Shown here in pieces: positions 1 to 10,329 of a stretch of 64,000 nt of DNA. The stretch comes from Telopea speciosissima (taxonomy: Eukaryota; Streptophyta; Magnoliopsida; Proteales; Proteaceae), in NCBI RefSeq assembly GCF_018873765.1, contig NC_057920.1:14769307-14833306 (forward strand). The letters run 5' to 3'. A program made the translations under genes and the position numbers. Each line of letters starts with the position of its first letter. Position 1 is the stretch's first letter. The notes beneath the pieces are model-generated. The model was not told where the DNA came from. It worked only from the letters and a program-made list of their open reading frames with translations, and searched no databases.

Positions 1-538
1 GAAATTGAATCTTAAAAGGTTTTTTTGAAAATACTAAAACCTTGGAGGGTAATTATGAATTCAAAGAGGAAGTGAATTATTCAATTTCTTTGGCTACCCA
101 GGTAGCAACAAAAAATTTTCTTCAAACAAGTGCATGGCACAGTTGGAAGCCAAAGATTAATATACATTGAAGCCACTTTTACATACAACTTGGCTACACC
201 ACAAGGGGTAAATACTGACTTTAGGAGAATATCAAGTGACACATCTCAGCCCTCCATCATCGTCTTGGAACAACAATTCAAAGTCGATGCACTCTTCTAC
301 TGCATCACTATAGACTGATAAGTTCATGTAATATAAAGTTTTACTCTATTTTAACAACACTTTCTCAAAAAAAATCACTAAACTGGATTATTCTAGATGA
401 TTGAGTCGAATAAGTGTGAATCCAAGTGGGACGATGCATCACATAGTTCATATCTATTGTTTCATTTTTTTTTTTGGTAATTTATTGTTTCATCTACTTA
501 GGGGAAAGACCTCTCTCTAAGATCAAGGGTCACCAGAG
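1..538. other. Unrecognised spacer
   Basis: No gene or repeat is recognised here. Only short open frames without family signatures occur, and the sequence is AT-rich. Confidence 0.4.
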
Positions 539-1079
539 TAGGGGTGTCAATTTCTGGCCCGGCCCGGCTCGTTTAGTAATCAGGCGGTCTCGATGTGGGG
601 TCCTTATCCGTCAAGTACCTGATCGGTCTGATCGATTTCAGGCTCGACCTAGTATGACCCTTTAGGCTTTTTGGTTTTTCACTCATTCTCAAAGGTCTGT
701 GAACCCAACCATCAAGTTTGGAAAGATAAACATTGTTTGTTCCAACATGATTCATCCCATGGGATCCTATTTCTGATTTCCATCCTACCATTGAAGAAAA
801 CTCATCTATTGTTTTAATCTATATACCAACCATTCATGAATCAATATCAACCAAACACATCCATCATCTCGTTCTTATCTACACCAAATTTGTTGCCCTG
901 TTTAAATTTAAACAGGCCCCCCATAACCAAGTTTTACACAAATTAAGGCCCGATTACAGTGGTTCGATTATAGCCCGATCAGACCCGACCCGAATGCTTA
1001 AACGGGTGGTCATAGTGTAGGCTTTAAGGACCGTGAGGCCCGGCTAGACTTGACCGAACCTGACCGGTTGACACTCCTA
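539..1079. mobile_element. hAT-type MITE, 541 bp
   Basis: The left end TAGGGGTGTCAA (539-550) and right end TTGACACTCCTA (1068-1079) are inverted copies with one mismatch. The flanks caccagag and caccaaat look like a decayed 8-bp target duplication, the size made by hAT transposases. The inside is rich in GGCCCG/CGGGCC-like words and has no coding capacity. The family is inferred from the termini. Confidence 0.7.
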
Positions 1080-1590
1080 CACCAAATTGTACAAGATTTA
1101 CAGTATTTGATATTCAGTGTGTTCATCAACCGAGAAAAAAAAGGAGAAGATTCTCTGAGCCAACAAGTTAGAGTGGAATCTCCCACATTATTCCACATTA
1201 GCATCTTATTGAGTGTTGGATCCCGCTTCTTTCCATCTAAGTCGTTCACTCCCCTGTTGGTACAACCCCTCTCTCTCCATCGACGCTGCATCTTCTCTTT
1301 CTTCCTCTCTTTGCTGTTGCACCTTCTCTTCCTCCCAATATCTTCTTTAAATGGTGTAGTTCTTTGGTTATGTCTTTGATTCTATTTCTGGTTCTATCCA
1401 ATTTCTCGAAAAGAAATGGGTCTATGGTGTTCTTCATCCATCACCATATCTCCTATGTTGAACAAGTACTTGCTTTTCAGTTTTTTTTTTCCCAATCTCT
1501 TTCATTAGTGCTTCCCCAGTACTTGGATGAGATTCCAATCTAGAAAACGAGGCTTCAAAGTTACTGTCTGCCCACAATTTTGCTTCCAGG
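1080..1590. other. Unrecognised spacer
   Basis: Pyrimidine-rich stretches are present, but no gene or repeat with recognisable ends was seen. Confidence 0.35.
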
Positions 1591-1808
1591 ACAGAATCTC
1601 GGATTCTCCTCTCCTGCAAGTCCCGTGCACAGGGAATGCCCAGTGAGGCATCTAATGGCACTTGGCTATTGGGCACGTTCGGATGCACACTGAGCCTCAC
1701 ACAGACACATATCCCTACGCACCCAGCAGTCCAGTGCTGTTAGATGCCTCACTGGGCATTCCCTGGGTGCTGGGCTTGCAGGAGAGGAGTCCGATTGCAG
1801 AATCCCTC
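1591..1808. mobile_element. Foldback MITE-like inverted repeat
   Basis: Arms 1591-1660 and about 1738-1808 are inverted copies over some 70 bp. Both contain tgcctcactgggcattccct and ggagagga words in opposite orientation, separated by a loop of about 75 bp. There is no coding potential. Clear target duplications were not found. Confidence 0.6.
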
Positions 1809-2010
1809 TCAACCTTTTGCCTTCATCAATTTTTTGCCTCATTCCCTCATCACTTGCGCATGCCGGTGATTATATGTTTTCCACTTTATCCTGTCAGCTC
1901 AGAAAACCTGATCCCAAAAAAAATGACAATTTTCACCGTGTTCGTGCGGAAGTGGGATCAAGATTTTTAAAACTCAGAATTGGAAATGGAATCAATCAGA
2001 GAGGATTCTG

Positions 2011-2165
2011 ATGGATTTTCATCTTTTCAAGTGCGTCGCACTGTCCAGTGCACATTTAAAGTGCATCTGACAACGGCCACTGCATTTGAGAATATAAAAA
2101 TCCAAGCACATGTTCTTGGCTACCGTTGGATGCAATTATAGGTGCACTTGAGAGGATAAAAATCC
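2011..2165. mobile_element. Small MITE, 155 bp
   Basis: The ends atggattttcatcttttcaa and ttgagaggataaaaatcc are inverted copies. The word ggattctg flanks the element at 2003-2010 and 2166-2173 as a direct repeat, consistent with a target-site duplication of 8 bp or slightly more. The class (hAT or Mutator-like) is not certain. Confidence 0.55.
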
Positions 2166-2492
2166 GGATTCTGCTCCGAATCGACTTGACAGAAATCAGG
2201 AATCTAAACTATTTTATGTCGAAAATCAAATCAGTTTAGGAATCGAGAATTGGCCCATGAATCGGTCTAATTCAAGATGAATTATAAAGAAAATGACTAG
2301 AAATCAGCCTATCTAATTCTTAATCAAGTTGCACCGACGGATTTTCCGATTCTGATCCACACCGACGGATTTTCCGATTCGGTTCCTGATTTTTAAAACC
2401 ATGAGTGAGACTATTCCACCAAAAAAAAAAAAAAAAAAAAAAAAGAGACTAGGAATGGATTATTAGAAATAGAAACTATAAAAAGTTGGTTT

Positions 2493-2884
2493 TCTCATAG
2501 AGTAAATCAACGACCACCAATTCACCAATCGCCGTGTTTTTTCCAGATCCATTAAACCGGAATCAAATAGACAACCCAAAGATCTCACTCGGCCAATCCC
2601 GAGTCCCGACTCTCTTTCTCTGAGAGTGAAGAGGAGTAGAAGAAGAGTCAAGAATATAAACCCTAGAGTGAACTCAATATCCATCTGTCTCATAGAGTAA
2701 ATCAACGACCACCAATTCACCAATCACCGTGTTTTTCCCAGATCCATTAAACCGGAATCAAATAGACAACCCAAAGATCTCACTCGGCCAATCCCGAGTC
2801 CCCGACTCTCTTTCTCTGAGAGTGAAGAGGAGTAGAAGAAGAGTCAAGAATATAAACCCTAGAGTGGACTCAATATCCATCTGT
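2493..2884. repeat. 195-bp tandem duplication upstream of gene 1
   Basis: 2493-2687 and 2688-2884 are near-identical direct copies beginning tctcatagagtaaatc and ending ccatctg, with an offset of 195 bp. They differ by single-base changes in a T/C run and in a cccgactc run, and by a few substitutions. Both copies contain a TATAAA box (2655-2660 and 2851-2856), so the duplication includes a core promoter. Confidence 0.95.
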
Positions 2885-2896
2885 GCGACACGTGTC
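2851..2896 (+). promoter_or_regulatory. TATA box plus CACGTG palindrome
   Basis: TATAAA at 2851-2856 lies about 215 bp before the first exon start codon. A perfect 10-bp palindrome GACACGTGTC (2887-2896) with a CACGTG core, the G-box/ABRE type bound by bZIP and bHLH factors, follows about 30 bp downstream. It therefore falls near the expected transcription start. The TATA in the upstream duplicate copy could act as an alternative start. Confidence 0.5.
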
Positions 2897-2988
2897 ATGA
2901 GCCACAAGCGCGCAATAGGATTTCCTATTAGAAAGGGCGACCCCTGTTCTAAAGCACAATTCTTCTGCTCTCAAATCCACTCGTAACC

Positions 2989-3033
2989 ATGATGTCTATC
3001 GTCGTTCTTCTTCTCCAATTCTTCTTCTGCTAA
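2989..3033 (+). CDS. Possible 14-codon upstream ORF
   Basis: ATGATG at 2989 opens a 14-codon frame rich in Val, Leu and Phe that ends at TAA 3031-3033, 37 bp before the main start codon. If transcription starts near 2880 this would be in the leader and could reduce main ORF translation. No conservation evidence is available. Confidence 0.3.
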   Translation: MMSIVVLLLQFFFC

Positions 3034-3070
3034 AAGTCTTCTTCCTTCTCTGATAAACCTTCTTCACTTC

Positions 3071-4466
3071 ATGACGGTTACGCCGAAGTTATCGAAGCAA
3101 CAGAAGATGAAGAGGAGCTTTAGCAACAGCAGCTTCTTCGATGATGACGAATTTGAAGCCGCTGAAATCCTGCTTCAACTCCCGCAGCTGATAGTCCAAG
3201 AGAAATATGGATTTGGTTCTCCGTTTTCGTTCTCTTGGGGTACTAAAAGAAGGCGATCTGCAGCCGATTCGAACCCATTACCTCCTCATCTTCCTTCATC
3301 TCCACCTCTGCTTTCTAACTCCTTCAATAGCAGCAAATCGAGCCTCAAGGTCGAGTCTTCAAGTCCTGTAACCCCTCTTTCCTTCTCGCCTAGCGAATCC
3401 GATTCCAAGCCGGTGATGGTATATAACAGAAAGAAAATGGTAAGTTGACTCCTCTTCTCCGTCCCTTTTTTGTTTTTTTTTTTTTATCTTCCCAATCGTT
3501 CTTTGCTGCGAACATCCGCCCTCTGGTTCCGCTTCTTTAGTTTCTTGATTTTAAAGGGTTAGGGTTTGCATCCCCCCTGTTTTTATTTCATATATCCTGT
3601 ACTAACTTGTTTTGGATTTATCTTGCAGACGAAACAGGAGATGCTTGAAATCATACAACATTTAGGAGAGAACGTAAGAATACTAAAACAGGTAAATTTG
3701 TCGGTTACCATTACGGAATAGACTCTTTTCTTTGAAGTTCGCTCCTTTTATTCTGTTAAATTCTCCCGAGTTTTCCTTTTCTTGGAATTTCATCAGGAAC
3801 TGCCAAAGACGATGGCTCACTATGAAATGCTGAAACGTACAAATTCGATGTTAAGACAAATGGAGGGAGAGGTATTTTACCTAATTTCATCTCTCACTCC
3901 TTTCTTTCAACCCTTCTTTTTCAATTTTCCATGGTGGTTATCTGAAGGGTCTTCCTCATTTTCTGGGTCATTGACAGCTAAGTTCTTGCGAGAAACAAAA
4001 AGAGCATAATTTGAATTCCACCCCAAGATCAATCACGGGTCTTGCGTTGGAAAAAGTTCCCCTTTCAGTTCCAGTTGAAGCAACAGAAGATAAAGAAAAT
4101 GAGGATAAGGGTGAGCAGCAAGAGGGAGAAGAAGAATTTCCAGTGATGAATCGACAGGCTGAGGTGGTATTGGAACGTTTGACATCCGGATCTGAAACCA
4201 TGGAGAGTTGCAGTTTCAAGGAACCATGCGAACTGAAATGGGTATCGCCTGTGATGTCATCGGGGATTGGGTTCGTGATGGCGAAGCAGTTGAGCCCGCT
4301 TGGTCTTCCTGATCTTAATTTCTCAACAGAGGACTCTTTGGGGATTGATTTTTCTCACTATTATGAGCTTAGCAAGGCAGCCATTGCTGCTCAGGCAAGG
4401 AAGAGAAGGATTGAGATTAACAGATACAAAAGCTGCACGGCCTCTGTAAAACCACGTTTCAGATGA
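3071..4466 (+). CDS. Uncharacterised plant nuclear-type protein, four exons
   Basis: Exons 3071-3439, 3629-3691, 3797-3871 and 3978-4466 join in phase 0 with GT-AG introns (donors gtaagt, gtaaat, gtattt; acceptors ttgcag, catcag, tgacag). They give a 331-residue protein. The N-terminus has a KRSFSNSS stretch, an acidic DDDEFEAAEILLQLPQL segment, a basic KRRR patch and a long Ser/Pro-rich region. Exons 2-3 encode a probable short helix or coiled coil (about residues 124-170). Exon 4 has an acidic Glu-rich stretch, then LGLPDLNFS, which resembles a DLN-type EAR repressor motif, and a basic tail with RKRR. I do not recognise the family. A nuclear role is inferred from composition only. The start is the first ATG giving the long frame. 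The short phase-0 exons and clean splice sites argue it is a working gene. Confidence 0.85.
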
Positions 4467-5249
4467 CGATCTCTCTCTGTCTCTCTCCCTTGCTCTGGTT
4501 TCTTTTTCTTTCTTTTTTTCGATTTTTTATTATATAATATTAATTAGCCGCTTAAGCTGATAAAGAGCGCGAATGCTGAAGGTCTCTTCTGAAGAGAAGA
4601 GATTATTTCTTTTTTTAGGTTTTTTTTGTTTTTTGGTTGTCTCAAAATTCATGTAAACCTATCAATCAAGAGGTTTTGGTATCTCTTTTGATTCTGTATT
4701 AATGAGTACAAATGAAAGAAAGGGATTTATGGGGGTATTTATGTCATTTTAAAGGGATCCCTAATACCTATGTCTTTGAGATTCCAATCTGAGAGTTGAC
4801 ATTAAATCATAATCCATTCAGTGTATAACGTAGAGCCTTGGGCCCCAACTCTTCTTTGTCGCAGTGAGTACATAAGAAAGTGCTTTTGGAATTAAATGAA
4901 ATTAAATGTAGTGAGGGTAGGTAAGTCAAAATGGGCTCAAGTGAGAAAGACTCTTCTTAAGTACTACCCAAGTTTGGTGGGTTTGTGAATGCGCAATTCC
5001 GGGGATTACCTACTCCCTAAGTAAGGAAAGATGATTGGAAGTGAAATAAGTTTTAAAAGGCCAGGGAAAATTTTGTGATCTACTCCAAATTCTTGCCAAA
5101 TATGGCAATTGACCTAATTGGTAATCTAAATTTTCAAATACAACTTTGGAGAAACTAGTATGGGAATACTCCTTTAACAAAAAAAGTATGGGGAGAATCT
5201 CCCATGCTACATCAAACAGGAAACAATTTTGTCAACAAGAGAAGAGATC
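4467..5249. other. 3' flank of gene 1, AT-rich spacer
   Basis: T-rich sequence after the stop codon probably includes the 3' UTR. The rest has no recognisable gene or repeat ends. Confidence 0.4.
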
Positions 5250-5257
5250 CACATGGA

Positions 5258-5962
5258 CAAAGGATGTCAACGGATATTCAAAAATCCGTATTCGATCCGT
5301 GCTGGTATCTATTTAGGAGAATTCGAATCCGTTCAAAAATTAATCGGATACGAATAGGATAATCCCTCTATTCGACTAATTATTATCTAATTCGTTTAGT
5401 AATCCAACAGTAATAAAATGTCTGAAATAATCTTTGTATCCGTCTCTCCGATTAAATTACCTTATTGGATTTTGTTTTCTTATTTTTATGATTTTATAAG
5501 TTAAGATAATGTGATTCTTTTTCTAGATTTTTTATTGATTTATATATATTGTTTTATGCGATAAAATCAAAAGTAAAAAATGTAAGAAAATCAAAGATTA
5601 AGAAGAGTCGAAGAAAGAGTAGTTACTAAACTCTCAAGTCTCAATCCTAATCCCATATTCAAAAAATCATTAACTGATAATGTGATTCTTTTTCTAGATT
5701 TTCTATTGATTTATATATATTGTTTTATGCAATAAAATCAAAAGTAAAAAATGTAAGAAAATCAAAGATTAAGAAGAGTCGAAGAAAGAGTAGTTGCTAA
5801 ACTCTCAAGTCTCAATCCTAATCCCATATTCAAAAAATCATTAACTGAATATTATCTGGATCCGTCCGAAAACTAATAGGATATTATTCGAATTTGTCCA
5901 AATATAATCAGAAACGAATATGATAATGTCACTATCCGATTGTCGATTCGTTTACATCCTTA
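5258..5962. mobile_element. hAT-type MITE, about 705 bp
   Basis: The ends caaaggatgtcaacgg and cgtttacatcctta are inverted copies. The flanks cacatgga (5250-5257) and cacatggt (5963-5970) form an 8-bp target duplication with one mismatch. The inside has repeated gaat/ggat/ccgt words and an internal tandem duplication (listed separately). It is non-coding. Confidence 0.65.
5505..5846. repeat. 171-bp tandem duplication inside the MITE
   Basis: Copies 5505-5675 and 5676-5846 begin gataatgtgattcttttt and are almost identical, with only a few substitutions. It enlarged the host MITE. Confidence 0.9.
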
Positions 5963-6511
5963 CACATGGTCATAGATGAAAAAAAGTGTCAGTGTGGATC
6001 TCGCATGATCATGATGTCAAAAGGGTGCGGGAAAGGATATGCCCACATTATGGCGTGGGATCTTTTTTCCAAAAAAATTATGGGAAAATAAAGTACACAC
6101 TATCGTTGGTACACCCCCTCTCACAATCTCTCATCTTTAACCATTGTGACCCCCCTAAAATTAACGGTGGTACACATCCTCTCACTCTCTCTCCTCTTTG
6201 ACCTTTGTGCATCCATTGGCTCATCATGGAAGATGCCAATAAATGCGAGCAATATGCAGATATCTCCCACCCCCCACCTCCTCTAATTTTTATTTACCTT
6301 CTTAAATTCATGGATTTTGTTCACATAATGAAGTAAAATTTGAAGGTCAAGGGATAGTTGGTTTACTTAGACCACAATAAGGGGGTATGTTTGGCCTTTT
6401 TGGGTGTTTTTGGAACAGAAATCATGGGTTTAGCGTATTTGGGGTGATTCATATACAAGGGCACGAGTTTTATGTGATTTCAATAATTTACTATTTCAGA
6501 CCACGGATCCC

Positions 6512-6666
6512 TTCCATTTGTTTCGGCGTAAAATTTTACTCCCTTTAAAAAATAAATTATATGTAAATTTTTAAAAATTATGTATAAAATTTTAAATGTT
6601 GATAAGTATTCCAAATATTAGAAAATTTTTCAACAAAGTAAAATTTTATGCCGAAACAAACGGAGC
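6512..6666. mobile_element. Short AT-rich MITE with long terminal inverted repeats
   Basis: The left terminus ttccatttgtttcggcgtaa and right terminus tatgccgaaacaaacggagc are inverted copies. The core between them is almost pure A/T. No clear target duplication was found and the class is uncertain. Confidence 0.6.
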
Positions 6667-7189
6667 CAACTTTTGTCTAAATTTAAAATGTTTTAGAGTT
6701 ACACAATAATGATGGGTAATTATTACAAAAATTTCCATTTAATTTTGATTTAATTTCATCTTTCCTTTATTTCCCTCCTTCACATGAGATGGGGAAAGGA
6801 TCATAAGGGAGTTTTTATCAATTCAATGTGCTTTTATTAACATTGTTGTGATAATCCACATCAATCTGGTTAGAACCATAGTTTCTAATAATAAATTGGA
6901 CTAGCATTTGAACCAGAAAAAGGCCCAGTTCTGATTCCATCTAGTTTGACAGGTTGACTGATCATCAACTATTTGTAAAATTGATTAGAAATAATTACAA
7001 TTTTTAAAAATAATAAAACTATTAACTCAAACCGTGTGGTTCTTTTAAAGATAGGAAGTTAATTAGAACATGTTTTAGCATGAAAGTCGAGGGTGTTTTG
7101 ATTAATTATATATTTTTTTATTTTAATTTTTTGTGGTTGAGAATAGAAAATTTTATTAGACAAAACAAGTTCTGGAGAAGCTAAAGCAT
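6667..7189. other. AT-rich spacer
   Basis: No gene or repeat boundaries were recognised. Confidence 0.35.
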
Positions 7190-8230
7190 GTAAGATTCCT
7201 ATTCCAAGTATTCCACCACCTCAAACATGGTAGATTGAGTGTTATGCGACTCAATCGATCTAAACCTCTTAAGAAGCTTCCAAATCATGGTTATGACATA
7301 AGGAATCATTGTGGATTGGCTTGTTATATCCTAAATAGAAACCCTCATAAAAGGACCAACCTCTTATCTTTTGAAGTTTTGCATGGAAGCCTGGAAGGTA
7401 ACCTACCTTAAAGTAGTGAAGGTTTGGGGATGTTTAACAAATGCATGTAGGAATACCTAAGCCTACGAAAAGGAAATTAGAATCCAAGACATGTGATTGT
7501 GTGTGTTCATTGGGTTTGCACAAAATAGAATAGTTTATAGGTTTTTGGTGATCAAGACCATAGAGCTTTTTTATTCCCAACACCATCATTGAGTCAAGGG
7601 ATATTGAATTCTTTGAGAATATATTTTCCATGGGAAAGGGTTTGCCTAATGTGGATAAATCTAAATCTTATGAAAATGATAGTCAACCTAGTGTTAAAGA
7701 TCCTTAAAGCCACTAATTGGGTGATGATATGATTGTCTATTTTATTAACAAAGAGAGGTAGCGATTTCTCCTGATTATATTTTTTAGAAGAAAGCTATTA
7801 AAAGTGGATTAGACTCTATAATAATGCTAAGGCAAAGCTTGAAGTCTAATGGTTGAGAAAACTAATGTCAGATATTCACTTATGGCCAAAACTTGTGTCA
7901 TTTATATCAGTCCAATATGGTGGTCAGGCTGCAATTGCTAAGGCAAAGAGTCAGGTCTATAATAGGAAGATGAGGCATAATCTGGTGAAGCATTATATCC
8001 CTGGAATTAGGTTCAAAAGGGATAGTACTACCAATTTTTGGCTTATTCTGGTTGGATGGGAAGATAATACCCACCACAATGAAATGATCATGAGTTTTAA
8101 ACTCTTAATTAGTTATAGCTTACAAATGGGGAGGTGTGTTAAGTCTGTTGCACAATGGGTTGACCTAAGTGGTGTAGGAACTGTAACTGCTTCCGATGAG
8201 AATTTTAAAGGTAAGTTCTCTAAATGATTA
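7190..8230 (+). pseudogene. Decayed Ty1-copia pol fragment
   Basis: Across shifting frames the translation shows the copia integrase C-terminal region (VKVWGCL at about 7417, CVFIGFAQN at about 7500). At 7853-8227 it shows the copia RNase H-like C-terminal region, with a QAAIAKAKSQVYN segment matching the usual DSQAAIxxA...YNxKxRH pattern. The Asp normally before SQAA is changed (GGQAA). Reverse transcriptase proper is missing, and stops and frameshifts are frequent. No LTRs were recognised. Confidence 0.7.
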
Positions 8231-8400
8231 TGATTTTAATATGGAGACAAGGATAGATAAAAATGTCCACATATTAGAAAAGAGATACAAAAAAGAATGT
8301 TATGATATGGATGATAAGTTAGTCGACTACACTGATGAGGAAAGATTCAAGAAGTATAACTTCGGCCATACTTTACAATATAACTTATCAAACTCAGTGT

Positions 8401-9024
8401 AGATTCAAGTATAAAAGACATCATAACAAAGCATCCTAGTATTTTTATTTGTTCAATTACCACGTTTTTTTTTAATTAGCATGTATTTTGTAACTAATGA
8501 GGAAATTGTTGTATTAAATGAATTTACAAAAGGAAAAGAAGTTTCAAAATATTTCTTTTTGGTTTTTCTTGTTTTGTATCTAACAAGTTTTGAATGTAAG
8601 ATCTCGATGTTGCTTCTTGTAAAGCAAAGTAATAGGAAATCTTTAGTCCCACATTGGTTATTTAAGAGAATAGAGTGATGCTTATATTGTATAATGGGAA
8701 CTACAAGAGTAAGATTCAAGTATAAAAGACATCACAACAAAGCATCTTAGTATTTTTATTTGTTCAATTACCACATTTGTTTAATTAGCATGTATTTTGT
8801 AACTAGTGAGGAAATTGTTGTATTAAATGAATTTACAAAAGGAAAAGAAGTTTCAAAATATTTCTTTTTGGTTTTTCTTGTTTTGTATCTAATAAGTTTT
8901 GAATGTAAGATCTCGATGTTGCTTCTTGTAAAGCAAAGTAATAGGAAATCTTTAGTCCCACTTTGGTTATTTAAGAGAATAGAGTGAGGCTTATATTGTA
9001 TAATGGGAACTACAAGAGTAAGAT
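8401..9024. repeat. 311-bp tandem duplication
   Basis: 8401-8711 and 8712-9024 are near-identical direct copies beginning agattcaagtataaaagac and ending tacaagagtaag. They follow the decayed copia RNase H segment. They could be tandem 3' terminal sequence of that element, but terminal TG...CA ends were not found. Confidence 0.9.
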
Positions 9025-9117
9025 TCCTTAAAAGAAAGACTCATTATGCTCTCTTGTCTGGGGGGGGAGGGGTTATTTTCACACACGCGTAAGTATTGAA
9101 CCGAGCTGGGCCAAGTC

Positions 9118-10310
9118 ATGGTGAGGCCTTGTATGTGTGTAGTTTCTTTTTATTGGCAGACAGACTTGTATCCGAAATTCATTTTGCTAACATCAGATAA
9201 AATTTTTGACATCAATGGCCTTCTCCCAAGCCGGGTTTTATTCATTAAATGTCAGATAGAGCATTCTATACATCGCAAAATAATCATCTTCAGCGCGAAT
9301 TGGACGGCTAGAGCTGTCCTTGGGGCATGTGTCGGACAGCTCCAACCATCCGATGTGCACTGCATTCACTGGCGCATTGGAAAGGATCCGGACTCCTATA
9401 CGTCAGGGTTTGTCAAGAACGGGAGGCTATCCAAATTTGGACACAGGTCAGTGGCATTCCAGACAACTGTTTCAACCCTGGTTTCATTCGGCAAGCCATT
9501 TCTTGTGCTGGCACGGCAGTGGATTTCCAACTTAATTTTGAGGAATTGGGGTTGCCTAAGGGAACTGCAAGAGTGAAAATACTGTTCAAAAAGAAGAAAC
9601 CAGATTGTATTTCCTTGAAAATTAAGGACATCCATGGCATAAACCAACCAGTTTCAATCTCCTATGAAGTGATTCTCTTTTGTACATGTTGTGGTCACAT
9701 CTGCCATGATCTCCCTCATTGCCCAATGTTGAGAGGCCCACCGGACCCTAACCTCCCTCCGATGGGCTTTTTTAGTAAAGCAGCTATTCCACGTATTCTG
9801 ATCAACCACATTCCTGCTTTCCCAAGCAGCCTGAGTGTTCCCCATTCTGATTCTAATTCCACATCGGCTATGGATGTCTCTTATGGCTCTGAAGTGAAAA
9901 TCCCTGGACTCCAACACTTTGCTTCTGAACAAGAATCTGCCACCCCTTGTGCCACCACCTCGGTTCCTGCTTCGGAGATCCATGGGGGTATCGACCCTGG
10001 TACTTCCTCTGGTAGTCCAATTTTTTCAAACCTCCCAGATATTAATGTGGCACAACAAACAAGCATGCCCAACCTGTTCCCTTTCCCTGGAGATACAAAC
10101 TGGAATTTCTCTGACCCATTGGCACCCATGTTCCCATACCCTGAATGCCAAGCCCCCCCCCCTATGCCACCCCTTACCGCCCCCCTTGTCCAACACACTG
10201 CAGTAAGCAATACTTTCTCTAGCACAGTCATCTCTGACATGGGAACCTCTGGGCAACATTTCTCTCATCAGGCCTTCACCACCTGTTATACCCGCACCCC
10301 GGGAGTATAA
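9118..10310 (+). pseudogene. LINE ORF1-like gag remnant (zinc knuckle)
   Basis: The frame at 9327-10310, plus an upstream overlapping frame, matches the plant L1-type ORF1 plan. A WxQVxGIP segment is followed by a basic beta-strand region ending KIKDIHG, then FCTCCGHICHDLPHC, which is a CX2CX4HX4C zinc knuckle. A Pro/Ser-rich tail follows. This is the DUF4283 / zf-CCHC_4 arrangement. The N-terminal part is frameshifted near 9430. The frame ends just before the LTR-like insertion at 10330. Confidence 0.7.
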
Positions 10311-10329
10311 TTAATTATTAATTCTTCCC

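Noticed and set aside
9061..9070. Short G runs as CRISPR or regulatory signal
   Set aside because: CRISPR arrays do not occur in plant nuclear DNA and no repeat-spacer pattern exists here.
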